Of a stretch of 43,079 bases of DNA, positions 23,462 to 32,221 are shown piece by piece. Origin of the DNA: an uncultured beta proteobacterium (GTDB taxonomy: Bacteria > Pseudomonadota > Gammaproteobacteria > Burkholderiales > SG8-41); contig CADECM010000044.1 in the NCBI GenBank assembly GCA_902825845.1, forward strand, positions 1-43,079. Direction: 5' to 3'. Positions within the stretch are counted from its first letter, which is position 1. The number at the start of each line of letters is the position of its first letter. The notes beneath the pieces are model-generated. The model ran no database searches. It had not been told where the DNA came from and saw only the letters and a list, made by a program, of their open reading frames with translations. The translations under genes and the position numbers were made by a program.

Positions 23462-24597
23462 CGACCCTCACCATTACCAACGCCCGCATCGTCACCCGCG
23501 ACCGGGATTTCATCGGCAACGCGCGGATGCGCTGTGGCCGCATCGCGGGCGTGGATGAAGGCGCGCTGCGGCTCGCGGGCGCGGAAGACTGGAACGGCGA
23601 TTTTCTGCTGCCCGGTTTCGTCGAATTGCACACCGACAATCTGGAAAAGCATCTGATGCCGCGGCCCAAGGTGAGCTGGCCGGAATTCCCGGCCCTGCTC
23701 GCGCATGATGCCGAGATCGCCGCCGCGGGCATTACCACCGTCTACGATGCCCTGGGCGTGGGCGACGTCGACGAGGCGGCGCTGCGGGGGAAGGATCAGT
23801 CCGGTCTCATGGCCTGTCTTGACCAGGCGGAACAGGCCGGACTGCTGCGCGCGGAACACCGGCTGCATATCCGCTGTGAACTGCCGGCGCCCAACGCGGT
23901 GCGTCTGTTCGAACCGTTCGTCAATAATCCGCGCGTGCAATTGCTATCGTTGATGGATCACACGCCGGGCCAACGGCAGTGGACCAACGTCGAACAGGCG
24001 CGCATCTACTACACCGGCAAAAAGGGCTGGAGCGACGAGAAATTCGACCATGTCGTCACGGAATCGAAAACGCTGCAGGAAAAATATGCGGAGCCGCACC
24101 GGCGCTATTTTATCGATCACGCGCGCTGCCACGGCATTCCGCTGGCAAGCCACGACGACACCACGCCGCAACACGTGCTGGACGCGCGTGAAGCAGGCAT
24201 CGCAGTATCGGAATTCCCAACGACGGGCGAAGCGGCGCGCGCGGCGCGCGAGCACGGGCTGGGCATTGTGATGGGCGCGCCCAACGTGGTTCGCGGCGGC
24301 TCGCATTCCGGCAACATTTCCGCCACCGCGCTGGCCAATGAACGCCTTCTCGATGTGTTGTCGTCCGATTACGTGCCGGCGAGCTTGCTCGGGGCGGCGT
24401 TTGCCCTGATCGACAAATGCGGCTTCAGCGTGGCGCAGGCGGTGGCCACCGTCAGCCTGAACCCCGCGCGCTGCGTGGGACTGGGCGACCGCGGCGAGAT
24501 TGCGCTCGACAAACGCGCCGATTTTTCGCGCGTTCGCGTGCTGAATGGCACGCCCAGCGTCATCGCCGTGTGGCGTGGCGGGAAACGTGTCGCGTGA
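23458..24597 (+). CDS. phnM: Alpha-D-ribose 1-methylphosphonate 5-triphosphate diphosphatase PhnM
   Basis: A 379-residue amidohydrolase-superfamily enzyme that removes pyrophosphate from ribose-1-phosphonate-5-triphosphate, giving the PhnJ substrate. The metal site shows in FVELHTDNLEKH and later LASHDDTT, HSGNISA. PhnM-specific features such as WLDGRF are not seen but GDFLLPGFVELHTDN is typical. It is the last phn gene; the arsC-like gene converges 10 nt downstream with no clear terminator. Confidence 0.94.
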   Translation: MTTLTITNARIVTRDRDFIGNARMRCGRIAGVDEGALRLAGAEDWNGDFLLPGFVELHTDNLEKHLMPRPKVSWPEFPALLAHDAEIAAAGITTVYDALGVGDVDEAALRGKDQSGLMACLDQAEQAGLLRAEHRLHIRCELPAPNAVRLFEPFVNNPRVQLLSLMDHTPGQRQWTNVEQARIYYTGKKGWSDEKFDHVVTESKTLQEKYAEPHRRYFIDHARCHGIPLASHDDTTPQHVLDAREAGIAVSEFPTTGEAARAAREHGLGIVMGAPNVVRGGSHSGNISATALANERLLDVLSSDYVPASLLGAAFALIDKCGFSVAQAVATVSLNPARCVGLGDRGEIALDKRADFSRVRVLNGTPSVIAVWRGGKRVA

Positions 24598-24607
24598 CGC
24601 GCTGGCT

Positions 24608-25102
24608 TTAACGGGTGCCGATGACCTTGATTTCGCGTTGAATACCAAGCGTATCCAGCCGGGTCAGCGGCAATGCGAGCAGGAATTCGATGCGGCGCCT
24701 GAGTATCAGGGCCGTGTCGAAGAACACTTTTGCGGTTTCTTCGCCGGATCCTGAAAACGCGGCCGGATCCGGCACGCCCCAGTGCGCAGTCATCGGCTGG
24801 CCCGGCCAGATGGGACACACTTCGCCAGCGGCGTTGTCGCAGACGGTGAACACGAAATCCAGCGCGGGCGCGTCCGGTTTTGCGAATTCATCCCACGCCT
24901 TGCTGCGAAAGTCCTGAGCGGCCACGCCGAATTTTTCCAGGGTTTGCAGCGCGATCGGGTTGACGATGCCGGTGGGATGACTGCCGGCGGAATAGGCCTT
25001 GAATCGGCCGCGGCTCAGATGATTCATGATGCCCTCGGCCATGATGGATCGCGCCGAATTGCCGGTACACAGAAACAGAACCTGATAAATGCGCTCAGAC
25101 AC
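24608..25102 (-). CDS. arsC: Arsenate reductase, low-molecular-weight phosphatase type (ArsC)
   Basis: A 164-residue LMW-PTP-fold enzyme, thioredoxin-coupled type, that reduces arsenate to arsenite. The P-loop CTGNSARS (Cys12 to Arg18, CX5R) and the second and third cysteines Cys88 and Cys96 in VCDNAAGEVCP are present. The GTG at 25102 is chosen because the fold opens directly with RIYQVLFLC; the upstream frame overlaps the glyoxalase gene and is not conserved. It lies 13 nt after arsI in a leftward arsR-arsI-arsC operon and converges on phnM. Confidence 0.88.
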   Translation of the reverse strand: MSERIYQVLFLCTGNSARSIMAEGIMNHLSRGRFKAYSAGSHPTGIVNPIALQTLEKFGVAAQDFRSKAWDEFAKPDAPALDFVFTVCDNAAGEVCPIWPGQPMTAHWGVPDPAAFSGSGEETAKVFFDTALILRRRIEFLLALPLTRLDTLGIQREIKVIGTR

Positions 25103-25115
25103 GGCCGCGACCCAC

Positions 25116-25595
25116 TCAGCAGCACTTGGCTGCGGGCTTGACCGCAATACCCACTGGCCGGCCGCTGGCGCTGGCCGTAGTGCAGCAAGCGGCCGCCGCA
25201 TCCGCGCTTGTGCGCGGGGTTTCGCTGAATACCGGAATGCTGTCGAGCGTATGAAATTGCTCCCAGGCAATGCCTTGCGGATCGGTAATCCAGTGTTTGT
25301 CGCTGCGCGCGTAGCAGCATGTGGTTTCGCCCTCGTCCAGCAAGGTCATGTCAGCCGCCTGCGCGCGCGCCTTCAACTCGCCGAGTTCGCCGGCATCGTC
25401 CACCTGCAGGCCAAGATGGTCGATGCCCGGCTTGCCGCCCCGGGTGGAAATGGCGAAGTTGATGCGGGGGTCCTCCAGCATCCATTTCGCGTAGTCCGCC
25501 TCGACACGCGTGGGCGCTGCCGCAAACATTTTGCTGTAGAAATCGATGCTCGCCTTCAGGTCTTCAACATGGGCATGCACGTGAAATCGCTTCAT
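25116..25595 (-). CDS. arsI: ArsI/CadI-family glyoxalase, putative C-As lyase
   Basis: A 159-residue vicinal-oxygen-chelate protein of the ArsI/CadI family. ArsI is a non-haem Fe(II) dioxygenase that cleaves the C-As bond of trivalent organoarsenicals such as methylarsenite. The likely metal ligands are His5 (MKRFHVHAHV), His60 (GIDHLGLQV) and Glu112 (IAWEQF). The vicinal pair Cys93-Cys94 in TTCCYARSDKHWITDP matches the arsenic-binding pair of ArsI. The C-terminus ends CC, as in several family members. AAGGAG precedes the ATG. It lies between arsR and arsC, 21 and 13 nt away. The family also contains cadmium-induced proteins of unknown activity, so the reaction is inferred. Confidence 0.8.
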   Translation of the reverse strand: MKRFHVHAHVEDLKASIDFYSKMFAAAPTRVEADYAKWMLEDPRINFAISTRGGKPGIDHLGLQVDDAGELGELKARAQAADMTLLDEGETTCCYARSDKHWITDPQGIAWEQFHTLDSIPVFSETPRTSADAAAACCTTASASGRPVGIAVKPAAKCC

Positions 25596-25616
25596 GGATT
25601 GCTCCTTTTCGGTAAT

Positions 25617-25940
25617 TCAACACTTGCAGTGGACCGCCGCTTGCGCGAGACACTCGGCGCCCTGGCAGCAGTTTTCGGTCAGGTAGCCGAGCAATGCGTT
25701 CATGCGGGCATACGCGGCGCGATAGATCAGATTTCGGCTGGCGCGCTCCTGCGTGATCAGCCCGGCATGGGTCAGCTCCTTGAGATGGAAGGACAGCGTC
25801 GCCGCCGGAACGTCCAGCGATTCCGCCATCGCGCCCGGCGTCAGTCCTTCGTCGCCGGCCACAACAAGGGCCCGGAATACCTGCAGCCGCACCGGCTGCG
25901 CCAACGCGGCCAATGACCTGATCACTTCATTTTCTTCCAT
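25617..25940 (-). CDS. arsR: ArsR/SmtB-family repressor
   Basis: A 107-residue winged helix-turn-helix repressor. The recognition helix lies in VPAATLSFHLKELTHAGLI. A C-terminal cysteine set Cys91-Cys92, Cys97, Cys105 and Cys107 (ENCCQGAEC and HCKC) could form the As(III) site, similar to repressors that sense arsenite with a C-terminal cysteine cluster rather than the helix-3 CVC motif. It is the first gene of arsR-arsI-arsC and is preceded by the palindrome 25941-25960, probably its own operator. Confidence 0.87.
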   Translation of the reverse strand: MEENEVIRSLAALAQPVRLQVFRALVVAGDEGLTPGAMAESLDVPAATLSFHLKELTHAGLITQERASRNLIYRAAYARMNALLGYLTENCCQGAECLAQAAVHCKC

Positions 25941-25960
25941 ATTTCCATAATAATGGAAAT
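25941..25960. promoter_or_regulatory. Probable ArsR operator (20-bp palindrome)
   Basis: ATTTCCAT, AATA, ATGGAAAT is a perfect 8-bp inverted repeat with a 4-nt centre, ending directly next to the arsR start codon. The AT-rich centre and its position over the promoter/ribosome-binding region fit autorepression by ArsR. Confidence 0.65.
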
Positions 25961-26162
25961 AATCGGCAACGGCAAGCGCTGCCGTTGCCGAAGCAGAACA
26001 ACCACGCAGTCAGCGCCCCATGCAATGTGCGCACGCGCTTCATCGGGTTGACACACTTCCCGGATAGGGTGACGCACGGCACAACTTCCCGGCCGGCCTC
26101 GACTGCCTCCCGGTCATTGGGCCGATACAGAAAACCCTCCCTATACCGAACAGGAGAACATA

Positions 26163-27476
26163 ATGTTCACCCGCAAGACGTTATTTCGCAGAATTGCCCT
26201 GCCGCTGCTGGTAGTAACGGGCGTCGTCATGCCCGTGTTGTCCCATGCCGACGGCGCCCGGGGCCGTGACCACGACGGCGGCCGCGGCACGATTCAGGTC
26301 GGGCCGCGGCCGTTTTATCTGATTGAGCAAATGCGTGCCAGCCCGCTCAAGCGCAAACTGGAGCAATGCAGCGCGGGGCCGTTCCAAAAAACAGATTTTT
26401 CCATCGGCCACCGCGGCGGCGGCGCGCTCCAGTTTCCGGAGCACACCCAGGAAAGTCATGAGGCGGGCGCACGCATGGGCGCCGGCATTCTCGAGTGCGA
26501 TGTGACGTTCACCAAAGACGGCCAATTGGTGTGCCGCCACGATCAGTGCGATTTACACACCACCACCAACATTCTGGTGACACCGCTCGCCAACATGTGC
26601 TCGCAGCCGTTCTCGCCGGCCGAATTCGATGCCAGCGGTAAACGGACCAAGGCCGCCGGTGCGTTGTGCTGCACCAGCGACCTCAGTGTCGCGGAGTTCA
26701 AATCGCTCAAGGGCAAAATGGACGCGTCCAATCCCAACGCCCGGACCGCGGAAGAGTATCAGGGTGGCACCGCCAACTGGCGCACTGACCTGTATTCGAC
26801 GGGTGCCACCGTGCTCACGCACAAGGAGAGCATAGAGCTGCTGCGCAGCCTGGGCAGCAAATACACGCCGGAACTGAAGGGCGCGAACCGCAATGCCAAT
26901 CTGCAACTCGAATCGGTGTTCGGCAGTCAGCAAGGCTACGCACAGGCGATGATCGACGACTACAAATCGGCGGGCATTTCGCCACGCAAAGTGTGGGCGC
27001 AGTCGTTTAACAAGGACGACGTACTGTACTGGATCCGGAACGAACCAGCGTTCGGGCGCCAGGCAGTCTATCTGGATGATGCCAACACCCCGGCCGAGTT
27101 GCCGAGCGCGGCCGAACTCAAGCGCTACGCCGCGCAGGGCATCAAAATCGTTGCGCCGCCGATGTGGGCATTGCTCACGGTGGATGGCACGGGCAGGATC
27201 GTGCCCTCGCAGTATGCCAAAGATGCCCGGGCCGCCGGCCTGGACATCATCACCTGGACCCTGGAGCGCAGCGGCCGTATCAAGGAAGAAGTGCTGCCCA
27301 CCCAGGGCACGTCCTCGCCGTCGTTCTACTATCAGACCACGCTCGACGCCCTGCACAATGATGGCGACATCATGACCACGCTGCATGTGTTGGCAAAAGA
27401 CGTGGGCATCCTCGGTATTTTCTCCGACTGGTCGGGCACGGTGAGTTACTACGCCAGTTGCATGGGGCTGAAGTAA
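26163..27476 (+). CDS. Exported glycerophosphodiester phosphodiesterase
   Basis: A 437-residue GDPD-family enzyme that releases an alcohol and glycerol-3-phosphate from glycerophosphodiesters outside the cytoplasm. A signal peptide of about 29 residues ends near LSHADG. The catalytic HRG lies at His83-Arg84 (GHRGGG), Glu93 in FPEHT, Glu111 and Asp113 in LECDVTF, and His126 in CRHDQ. GDPD normally lies at 250-350; the extra length is due to insertions around residues 130-210. A stretch GRDHDGGRG precedes the domain. Two weak Pho-box-like pairs upstream (26037-26054 and 26111-26128) do not reach the quality of the others, so PhoB control is possible but unproven. Confidence 0.87.
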   Translation: MFTRKTLFRRIALPLLVVTGVVMPVLSHADGARGRDHDGGRGTIQVGPRPFYLIEQMRASPLKRKLEQCSAGPFQKTDFSIGHRGGGALQFPEHTQESHEAGARMGAGILECDVTFTKDGQLVCRHDQCDLHTTTNILVTPLANMCSQPFSPAEFDASGKRTKAAGALCCTSDLSVAEFKSLKGKMDASNPNARTAEEYQGGTANWRTDLYSTGATVLTHKESIELLRSLGSKYTPELKGANRNANLQLESVFGSQQGYAQAMIDDYKSAGISPRKVWAQSFNKDDVLYWIRNEPAFGRQAVYLDDANTPAELPSAAELKRYAAQGIKIVAPPMWALLTVDGTGRIVPSQYAKDARAAGLDIITWTLERSGRIKEEVLPTQGTSSPSFYYQTTLDALHNDGDIMTTLHVLAKDVGILGIFSDWSGTVSYYASCMGLK

Positions 27477-27494
27477 GGCCGCGCCGCACCACCG

Positions 27495-28382
27495 CTACGG
27501 CGGATTACGCCGTGCCGGTGCCGCGGCGCGCAACAGCGCAAACGTCGGCACAACGCCCCGCCGCACCGGGGCGTTGTGCCTGAATACCGGCGCGTGGATC
27601 AGTGAAATGCTGATCCACACCCCCACGCTGAAGTAGAGGGACATCCACACCAGCTCGCTCTGCCAGTCCGTCCAGCGGTGCGACACCACCCAGCGTTCGG
27701 TAACGTCGCGCAGTCCATGCGCGATGCTCAGGTACGCGCGCCCGCCGGCCTCGTCGGCGATCCAGCGCGCCCAGTACATCGGCACATCGATCAGGAACAT
27801 GTAGGCGACGTAGGCAAGGGCCGCCGCGCACCATGCGGCAAGCAGCGGCCGTACCCGCCGTTCGCACTGCGGCCACATCGCGATCAGGCTGGCGGCAATC
27901 AATGCAGCGCATACGCCCCATAACGACTCCTCGACCACATGCCCGATATTGGACGTGGTGAGCACCGAATACCAGGAGCAGGTTTCCGCCACCACAATCA
28001 ACGGCACCGCCGCGGTGGACGCGGCCCGGCCCACCCTGCTACCCGCGGCAGTCGCGTACTCGCGCAGCAGCAGCGCCCACTGCGCGGCAAAACACAGCTC
28101 GGCGAAGGTTGCCACCGAGCGCCCGACAAACACGCTGCACAGCCAGGAGTCGAACAGGCACAACCGCGGCACATCGAATACCGGCAATACCGACCGAAAC
28201 GCGCAGCCCAGCGCATAACCGCCGGACAACAGCAGGAGAAACCGGCGCACGGCGTGCGCGTCGGCGCCGAGGCGGGCGCGGCGCCGCCTGTGCGCGGCAG
28301 CCGACAGCGACCAGGCGAGGATGTTGATCCCGCTCACCGCGCACATGAACAGCCACCACCAGAAGATTTCGCCCGTCATCAT
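27495..28382 (-). CDS. Polytopic membrane protein of unknown function
   Basis: A 295-residue protein with about seven hydrophobic segments (MMTGEIFWWWLFMCAVSGINI, FLLLLSGGYALGCAF, and later VWMSLYFSVGVWISISLI). I do not recognise the family. The central part has Trp-rich loops (CSWYSVL, YWARWIADEAG). I start at the ATG at 28382, where the hydrophobic N-terminus begins; the in-frame DNA upstream crosses the Pho-box region and is not coding. It is divergent from the Pho-boxed esterase-like phytase gene and converges on the GDPD gene 18 nt away. A phosphate- or sensor-related role is speculative. Confidence 0.6.
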   Translation of the reverse strand: MMTGEIFWWWLFMCAVSGINILAWSLSAAAHRRRRARLGADAHAVRRFLLLLSGGYALGCAFRSVLPVFDVPRLCLFDSWLCSVFVGRSVATFAELCFAAQWALLLREYATAAGSRVGRAASTAAVPLIVVAETCSWYSVLTTSNIGHVVEESLWGVCAALIAASLIAMWPQCERRVRPLLAAWCAAALAYVAYMFLIDVPMYWARWIADEAGGRAYLSIAHGLRDVTERWVVSHRWTDWQSELVWMSLYFSVGVWISISLIHAPVFRHNAPVRRGVVPTFALLRAAAPARRNPP

Positions 28383-28479
28383 TTTGTAATGCTGCCATGT
28401 TAGGCGCTCACCACCAAGCAATGTGACAAGGCCCCCGGCCGCGGCGCGAACCGACCTGCGCGATACCGGCGCGCAATGC

Positions 28480-28535
28480 CTGTCACCAAACCGTACGGTG
28501 CCCGTCACCGTGCGGTAACCGGCGTTTCCTAAGCT
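28480..28535 (+). promoter_or_regulatory. Tandem PhoB boxes and -10 upstream of the esterase-like phytase
   Basis: Four 7-mers start exactly 11 bp apart: CTGTCAC at 28480, CCGTACG at 28491 (weak), CCGTCAC at 28502 and CGGTAAC at 28513. The first matches the consensus fully and the third and fourth at 6 of 7. The -10-like TAAGCT at 28530-28535 starts 10 nt after the last unit. Two PhoB dimers could bind side by side. Confidence 0.8.
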
Positions 28536-28632
28536 GTGCCCGGCGCGCTGATTCACACATCGTTGGCGCAGCGGGAAACCGAATCCCCTTTGCCGCCTGT
28601 TGACCCTTTTCCGACCAAAGGACTTGAACCTC

Positions 28633-30051
28633 ATGAAACCGTATGCCTCCGGATCCACGTCTTTGTTTGCATTGACAACGCTCGGCGCCGCACTGCTTGC
28701 AATGTCCGCCAGCGCGGCCGAACTGACCGGGTTTGCCTTGTTGCCGGCGAACACCTTTTCCCCGGGACCGACCTCCGGCCAATTTGCGGGCGCAGGCGCC
28801 GGCGGCAATCCGCTGCCGCTGGTTGGCAAGCAACCGGTGCAGGGCGTTTCGTCAGTGCTCAAGGGCCCGACGCCGCGCTCGTTCTACGTGATGACCGATA
28901 ACGGCTTCGGCGCAAAAACCAATTCGGCCGATACGCTGCTGCGCATCTATGCCTTGCGTCCCGAATTCAGGACCTGGAACGGCGCCGCGGTGACCGGCAG
29001 CGGCACGGTGCGCGCGGCCGACTTCCGCTCCGGCCGTGCCCTGGCGGACTTTGACGAACGCAGTTTCATCACGCTGAGCGATCCCGGGCGCAAGCTGGGC
29101 TTCGACATCGTGGCCAACATGACGTTCTATCCGAATGGCGCCAACGATGTTCCGGTCGACCCCGCGATCAAGGCCGGCCGCCTGTTGACGGGCGCCGACT
29201 TCGACATGGAAGAGGTGCGCGTGGACCGCAAGGGCCACTTCTGGTTTGGCGACGAATTCGGGCCATTTCTGGTGGAAACCGACGCGCGCGGCCGCGTCGT
29301 TCGCGCCGAAGTGAAGACGCCCAACATCGTGCCGCCGGGTTCGCTGGCCAGCGGCGCTGAAGTGCGCTCGCCGCAAAACCCCTATCTCGGCTCCGCAACG
29401 CCAAATCTCGGCGGCTCGCGCGGTTTTGAGGGTATGGCGATCAATCCCGCCGGCAGCCGCCTCTATACGCTGCTGGAAGGCACCGTCACGGGCGACAACG
29501 CCATCAACGGCACGGTCAACAAGAACCTGCGCATCAACGCGTTTGATATCAAGTCGCGCCGCTACGCCGACAACCACTGGCTCTATCAACTGGAAGCCGA
29601 AGGCACCAACATCGGCGCCATGACCGCGATCAACGACCACCAGTTTCTGGTGATCGAGCGCAACGGCGCCACCGCCACCGGCGGCGGCACGCCGTTCAAG
29701 AAAATTTACGTTGCCGATATCAACGGCGTGGCCAATGGCGGATTCGCGAAAAAATCCGAACTGGTGGACCTGATGAACATCGCCGATCCGCATGATCTGA
29801 ACGGCGATGGCAGCACCACCTTCACCTTTCCGTTTGTCACCATCGAAAGCGTGCTGATTCTGGACCCCACGACGCTGCTGGTGATCAACGACAACAACTA
29901 TCCGGGCACCGGCGGGCGCAATGCGAATTCGGATGACACCGAGTTCCTGAAGATCCGGTTGGACCAGCCGTTGGCCGTCAAGGCATTTGACGACGACAAG
30001 GATGACGACAAACACGACGGCCGCGATGGGCACGGGACGCATCGTCGGTGA
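28633..30051 (+). CDS. Exported esterase-like phytase family protein
   Basis: A 472-residue secreted protein of the esterase-like phytase family (beta-propeller fold), associated with hydrolysis of organic phosphate esters. A signal peptide precedes ELTGFALLPAN, cut near residue 29. The middle has FGDEFGPFLVETDARGRVV and NPYLGSATPNLGGSRGFEGMA, typical of the family. The C-terminus is an acidic tail, DDDKDDDKHDGRDGHG. AAGGA precedes the ATG at 28633. It lies under tandem Pho boxes and is followed, 29 nt on, by the 5'-nucleotidase gene, so it probably begins a Pho-controlled operon. Substrate is inferred from family and context. Confidence 0.85.
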   Translation: MKPYASGSTSLFALTTLGAALLAMSASAAELTGFALLPANTFSPGPTSGQFAGAGAGGNPLPLVGKQPVQGVSSVLKGPTPRSFYVMTDNGFGAKTNSADTLLRIYALRPEFRTWNGAAVTGSGTVRAADFRSGRALADFDERSFITLSDPGRKLGFDIVANMTFYPNGANDVPVDPAIKAGRLLTGADFDMEEVRVDRKGHFWFGDEFGPFLVETDARGRVVRAEVKTPNIVPPGSLASGAEVRSPQNPYLGSATPNLGGSRGFEGMAINPAGSRLYTLLEGTVTGDNAINGTVNKNLRINAFDIKSRRYADNHWLYQLEAEGTNIGAMTAINDHQFLVIERNGATATGGGTPFKKIYVADINGVANGGFAKKSELVDLMNIADPHDLNGDGSTTFTFPFVTIESVLILDPTTLLVINDNNYPGTGGRNANSDDTEFLKIRLDQPLAVKAFDDDKDDDKHDGRDGHGTHRR

Positions 30052-30080
30052 ACCTTTCACGTAACCCTGGGGAGAAGCGC

Positions 30081-32171
30081 ATGACTGAAATGATGAAGCC
30101 GCTGGCACTTGCCGTTGCGCTGGCATGTGCGGGACAGGCAGCCGCCGAATGCACCGGCGCCGTGACCATTGGCGAGGGTGTGGAACAGATCGTTACCCTG
30201 ATCGACAACAGGGCAGTCGGCGGCCGCTGCATGAACGCGCTGATTGTCGATACCGTCGCTGAAGGCGCGAACTATGAAAGCCACCGGGATTTCGTCAGGG
30301 AAGTGCGCGAACTGACCGGCAAATGGCGCAATCGCGGGCTGATCAGCCGGGGCGAACGCCGCGAACTTCTGAGCGCCGCGGAGAATTCGAGTGTTGGCCA
30401 CACCGTCACGGTGCGGCTGATCGGCTTCAACGATTTTCACGGCACCCTGCTGTCACCGGGCACCTTTGGCGTCAACCTGAACGTGCCGCCGGCGCAGCGC
30501 CCGGCGGTGGGCGGGGCGGAGTTCATTGCCGGCCATGTCGACAAGCTGAAGGCGCAAAATCCGCTGAACATGGTGGTCGGCGCGGGCGATTTCATCGGCG
30601 CTTCGCCGCTGATCTCCGCGCTGTTCAGCGAGGAACCCACGGTTGAGGTGATGAACCGCATCGGACTTGAATTCAACGCCGTCGGCAACCACGAGTTCGA
30701 CAAGGGCGCGGCCGAGTTGCTGCGGCTGCAGAAGGGCGGCTGCAAGGCCGGCGACCCGAACAGTTGCCAGGGCGCCGCGGTGGGCACGCCGGTGCCATTC
30801 GAGGGCGCCAAATTCAAATGGCTGTCGGCGAACGTGGTGTCGACTGCCACCGGCAAAACACTGTTGCCGGCGTACGGCATCAAGCGCTTCGGCGGCGTGA
30901 AAGTAGCCGTGATCGGCATGACGCTGAAAGACACGCCGACCATCGTCACGCCGTCGGGCGTGGCGGGGCTGCAGTTCAAGGACGAAGCCGATACCGTCAA
31001 CGCACTCATCCCCGCCTTGCGCCGGCAGGGCGTCAAGGCCATCGTGGTGCTGGTGCATCAGGGCGGATTCCAGAGCGCCGGCATCTCGGACATCAACGGC
31101 TGCGACGGCAATCTGGCGGGTTCGGCGATACAGCAGATTGTGAGCCGGCTCGACGACAAGGTCGACGCCGTGATCAGCGGCCACACGCATGCGGCCTATA
31201 ACTGCAAATTGCCCAACGCCAGCGGCCGCATGATCCCGGTGACCAGCGCCAGCGCTTTCGGCCGCGTGCTGACCGCGCTCGATCTGGTCATCGACACCAA
31301 ATCCCGCGATGTCAGGACGGCGAGCGCCAACAACGTGCTGGTGGACCGCACGGATGCCGGCGTGACGCCGAATGCCGCCGTTAAAGCCATTGTTGACGGC
31401 TATGGCGGGCTGGTATCGCCGATCGCCAATCAGGTGATCGGTTCCATCACGCGCGATATCCCCAACACCGCAATCGACAATGCCTGCAATATGCCCGCGG
31501 GCGATCTGATTGCCGATGCGCAGTTCGGCGCCACGACGGCGGCCGGCTTTGGCGATGCGGTACTGGCCCTTATGAATCGCGGCGGGGTGCGCAATCCGGG
31601 TCTGACGTTCGCGGCCCGTGTGGGCGAAGGCGACGGCAATGTGACCTACGGCGAGGCATTTACGCTGCAACCCTTCGGCAACAGCCTGGTGACCATGACG
31701 CTGACACGTCAGGACATCAAGAACGTGCTGGAGGAGCAGTTCGCCGGCTGCCGCGGACAGTCGGCGACGACCACGCGCATCATGCTGCCTTCGGCCGGAT
31801 TTTCCTATGCCTGGGATGGCGGCAAGCCGTGCGATCAGCGCATCAGCAACGTCAAACTGACGGTGAATGGACTGACCAGCACGCTGGTCGACGCCGCGGG
31901 CGTGGTCATCGATCCGCTGCAAACCCTGCGTGTGACGGTGAACAACTTCATGGCGACGGGTGGCGACGGCTTCAGTACCTTCCTTAACGGCACCAATCTG
32001 CTCGGCGGCGCGCAGGACATCGACGCGTTGGTGGCTTACATGTCGGCTTACGCCGCGCCGAACGCGCCGTACGACCCGGACAACCCGGCACTCTCCAAGC
32101 CGCGCATTACGCGTATCAATGCGCCCGCGGGTTCGACCACATGTCCGGGCGGCGCCAACGTCAATCCATAA
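30081..32171 (+). CDS. Bifunctional metallophosphatase/5'-nucleotidase
   Basis: A 696-residue exported UshA-like enzyme that dephosphorylates nucleotides and other phosphoesters. After a signal peptide (MMKPLALAVALACAGQAAA) comes an unusual region of about 85 residues with a SHRDF and an HTVTVRL run. The metallophosphatase domain then begins at VRLIGFNDFHGTLL with Asp118 and His120. Other motifs are VVGAGDFIGASP, AVGNHEFDKG and ISGHTHAAYN. The C-terminal 5'-nucleotidase substrate domain follows. The ATG at 30081 has GGGGAGAAG upstream. It lies 29 nt after the esterase-like phytase and likely shares its Pho promoter. Confidence 0.9.
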   Translation: MTEMMKPLALAVALACAGQAAAECTGAVTIGEGVEQIVTLIDNRAVGGRCMNALIVDTVAEGANYESHRDFVREVRELTGKWRNRGLISRGERRELLSAAENSSVGHTVTVRLIGFNDFHGTLLSPGTFGVNLNVPPAQRPAVGGAEFIAGHVDKLKAQNPLNMVVGAGDFIGASPLISALFSEEPTVEVMNRIGLEFNAVGNHEFDKGAAELLRLQKGGCKAGDPNSCQGAAVGTPVPFEGAKFKWLSANVVSTATGKTLLPAYGIKRFGGVKVAVIGMTLKDTPTIVTPSGVAGLQFKDEADTVNALIPALRRQGVKAIVVLVHQGGFQSAGISDINGCDGNLAGSAIQQIVSRLDDKVDAVISGHTHAAYNCKLPNASGRMIPVTSASAFGRVLTALDLVIDTKSRDVRTASANNVLVDRTDAGVTPNAAVKAIVDGYGGLVSPIANQVIGSITRDIPNTAIDNACNMPAGDLIADAQFGATTAAGFGDAVLALMNRGGVRNPGLTFAARVGEGDGNVTYGEAFTLQPFGNSLVTMTLTRQDIKNVLEEQFAGCRGQSATTTRIMLPSAGFSYAWDGGKPCDQRISNVKLTVNGLTSTLVDAAGVVIDPLQTLRVTVNNFMATGGDGFSTFLNGTNLLGGAQDIDALVAYMSAYAAPNAPYDPDNPALSKPRITRINAPAGSTTCPGGANVNP

Positions 32172-32193
32172 GTGATGGCCTTTGCCGTAGCTT

Positions 32194-32214
32194 CCCCGCC
32201 CTGCGCAAGCGGGG
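32194..32214 (+). promoter_or_regulatory. Hairpin masking the start of the pseudo-protease gene
   Basis: CCCCGC at 32194-32199 and GCGGGG at 32209-32214 form a 6-bp all-GC stem around a 9-nt loop. The GGGG in the right arm is the best Shine-Dalgarno for the ATG at 32222. If the stem forms, that gene is poorly translated unless ribosomes from the upstream gene open it. There is no T-run, so it is not a terminator. Confidence 0.4.
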
Positions 32215-32221
32215 CGTAAAA

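Noticed and set aside
26037..26128. Pho box for the glycerophosphodiester phosphodiesterase
   Set aside because: Two candidate pairs reach only 9-10 of 14 matches; one has a poor -10 and the other the wrong spacing. Not listed as a site.
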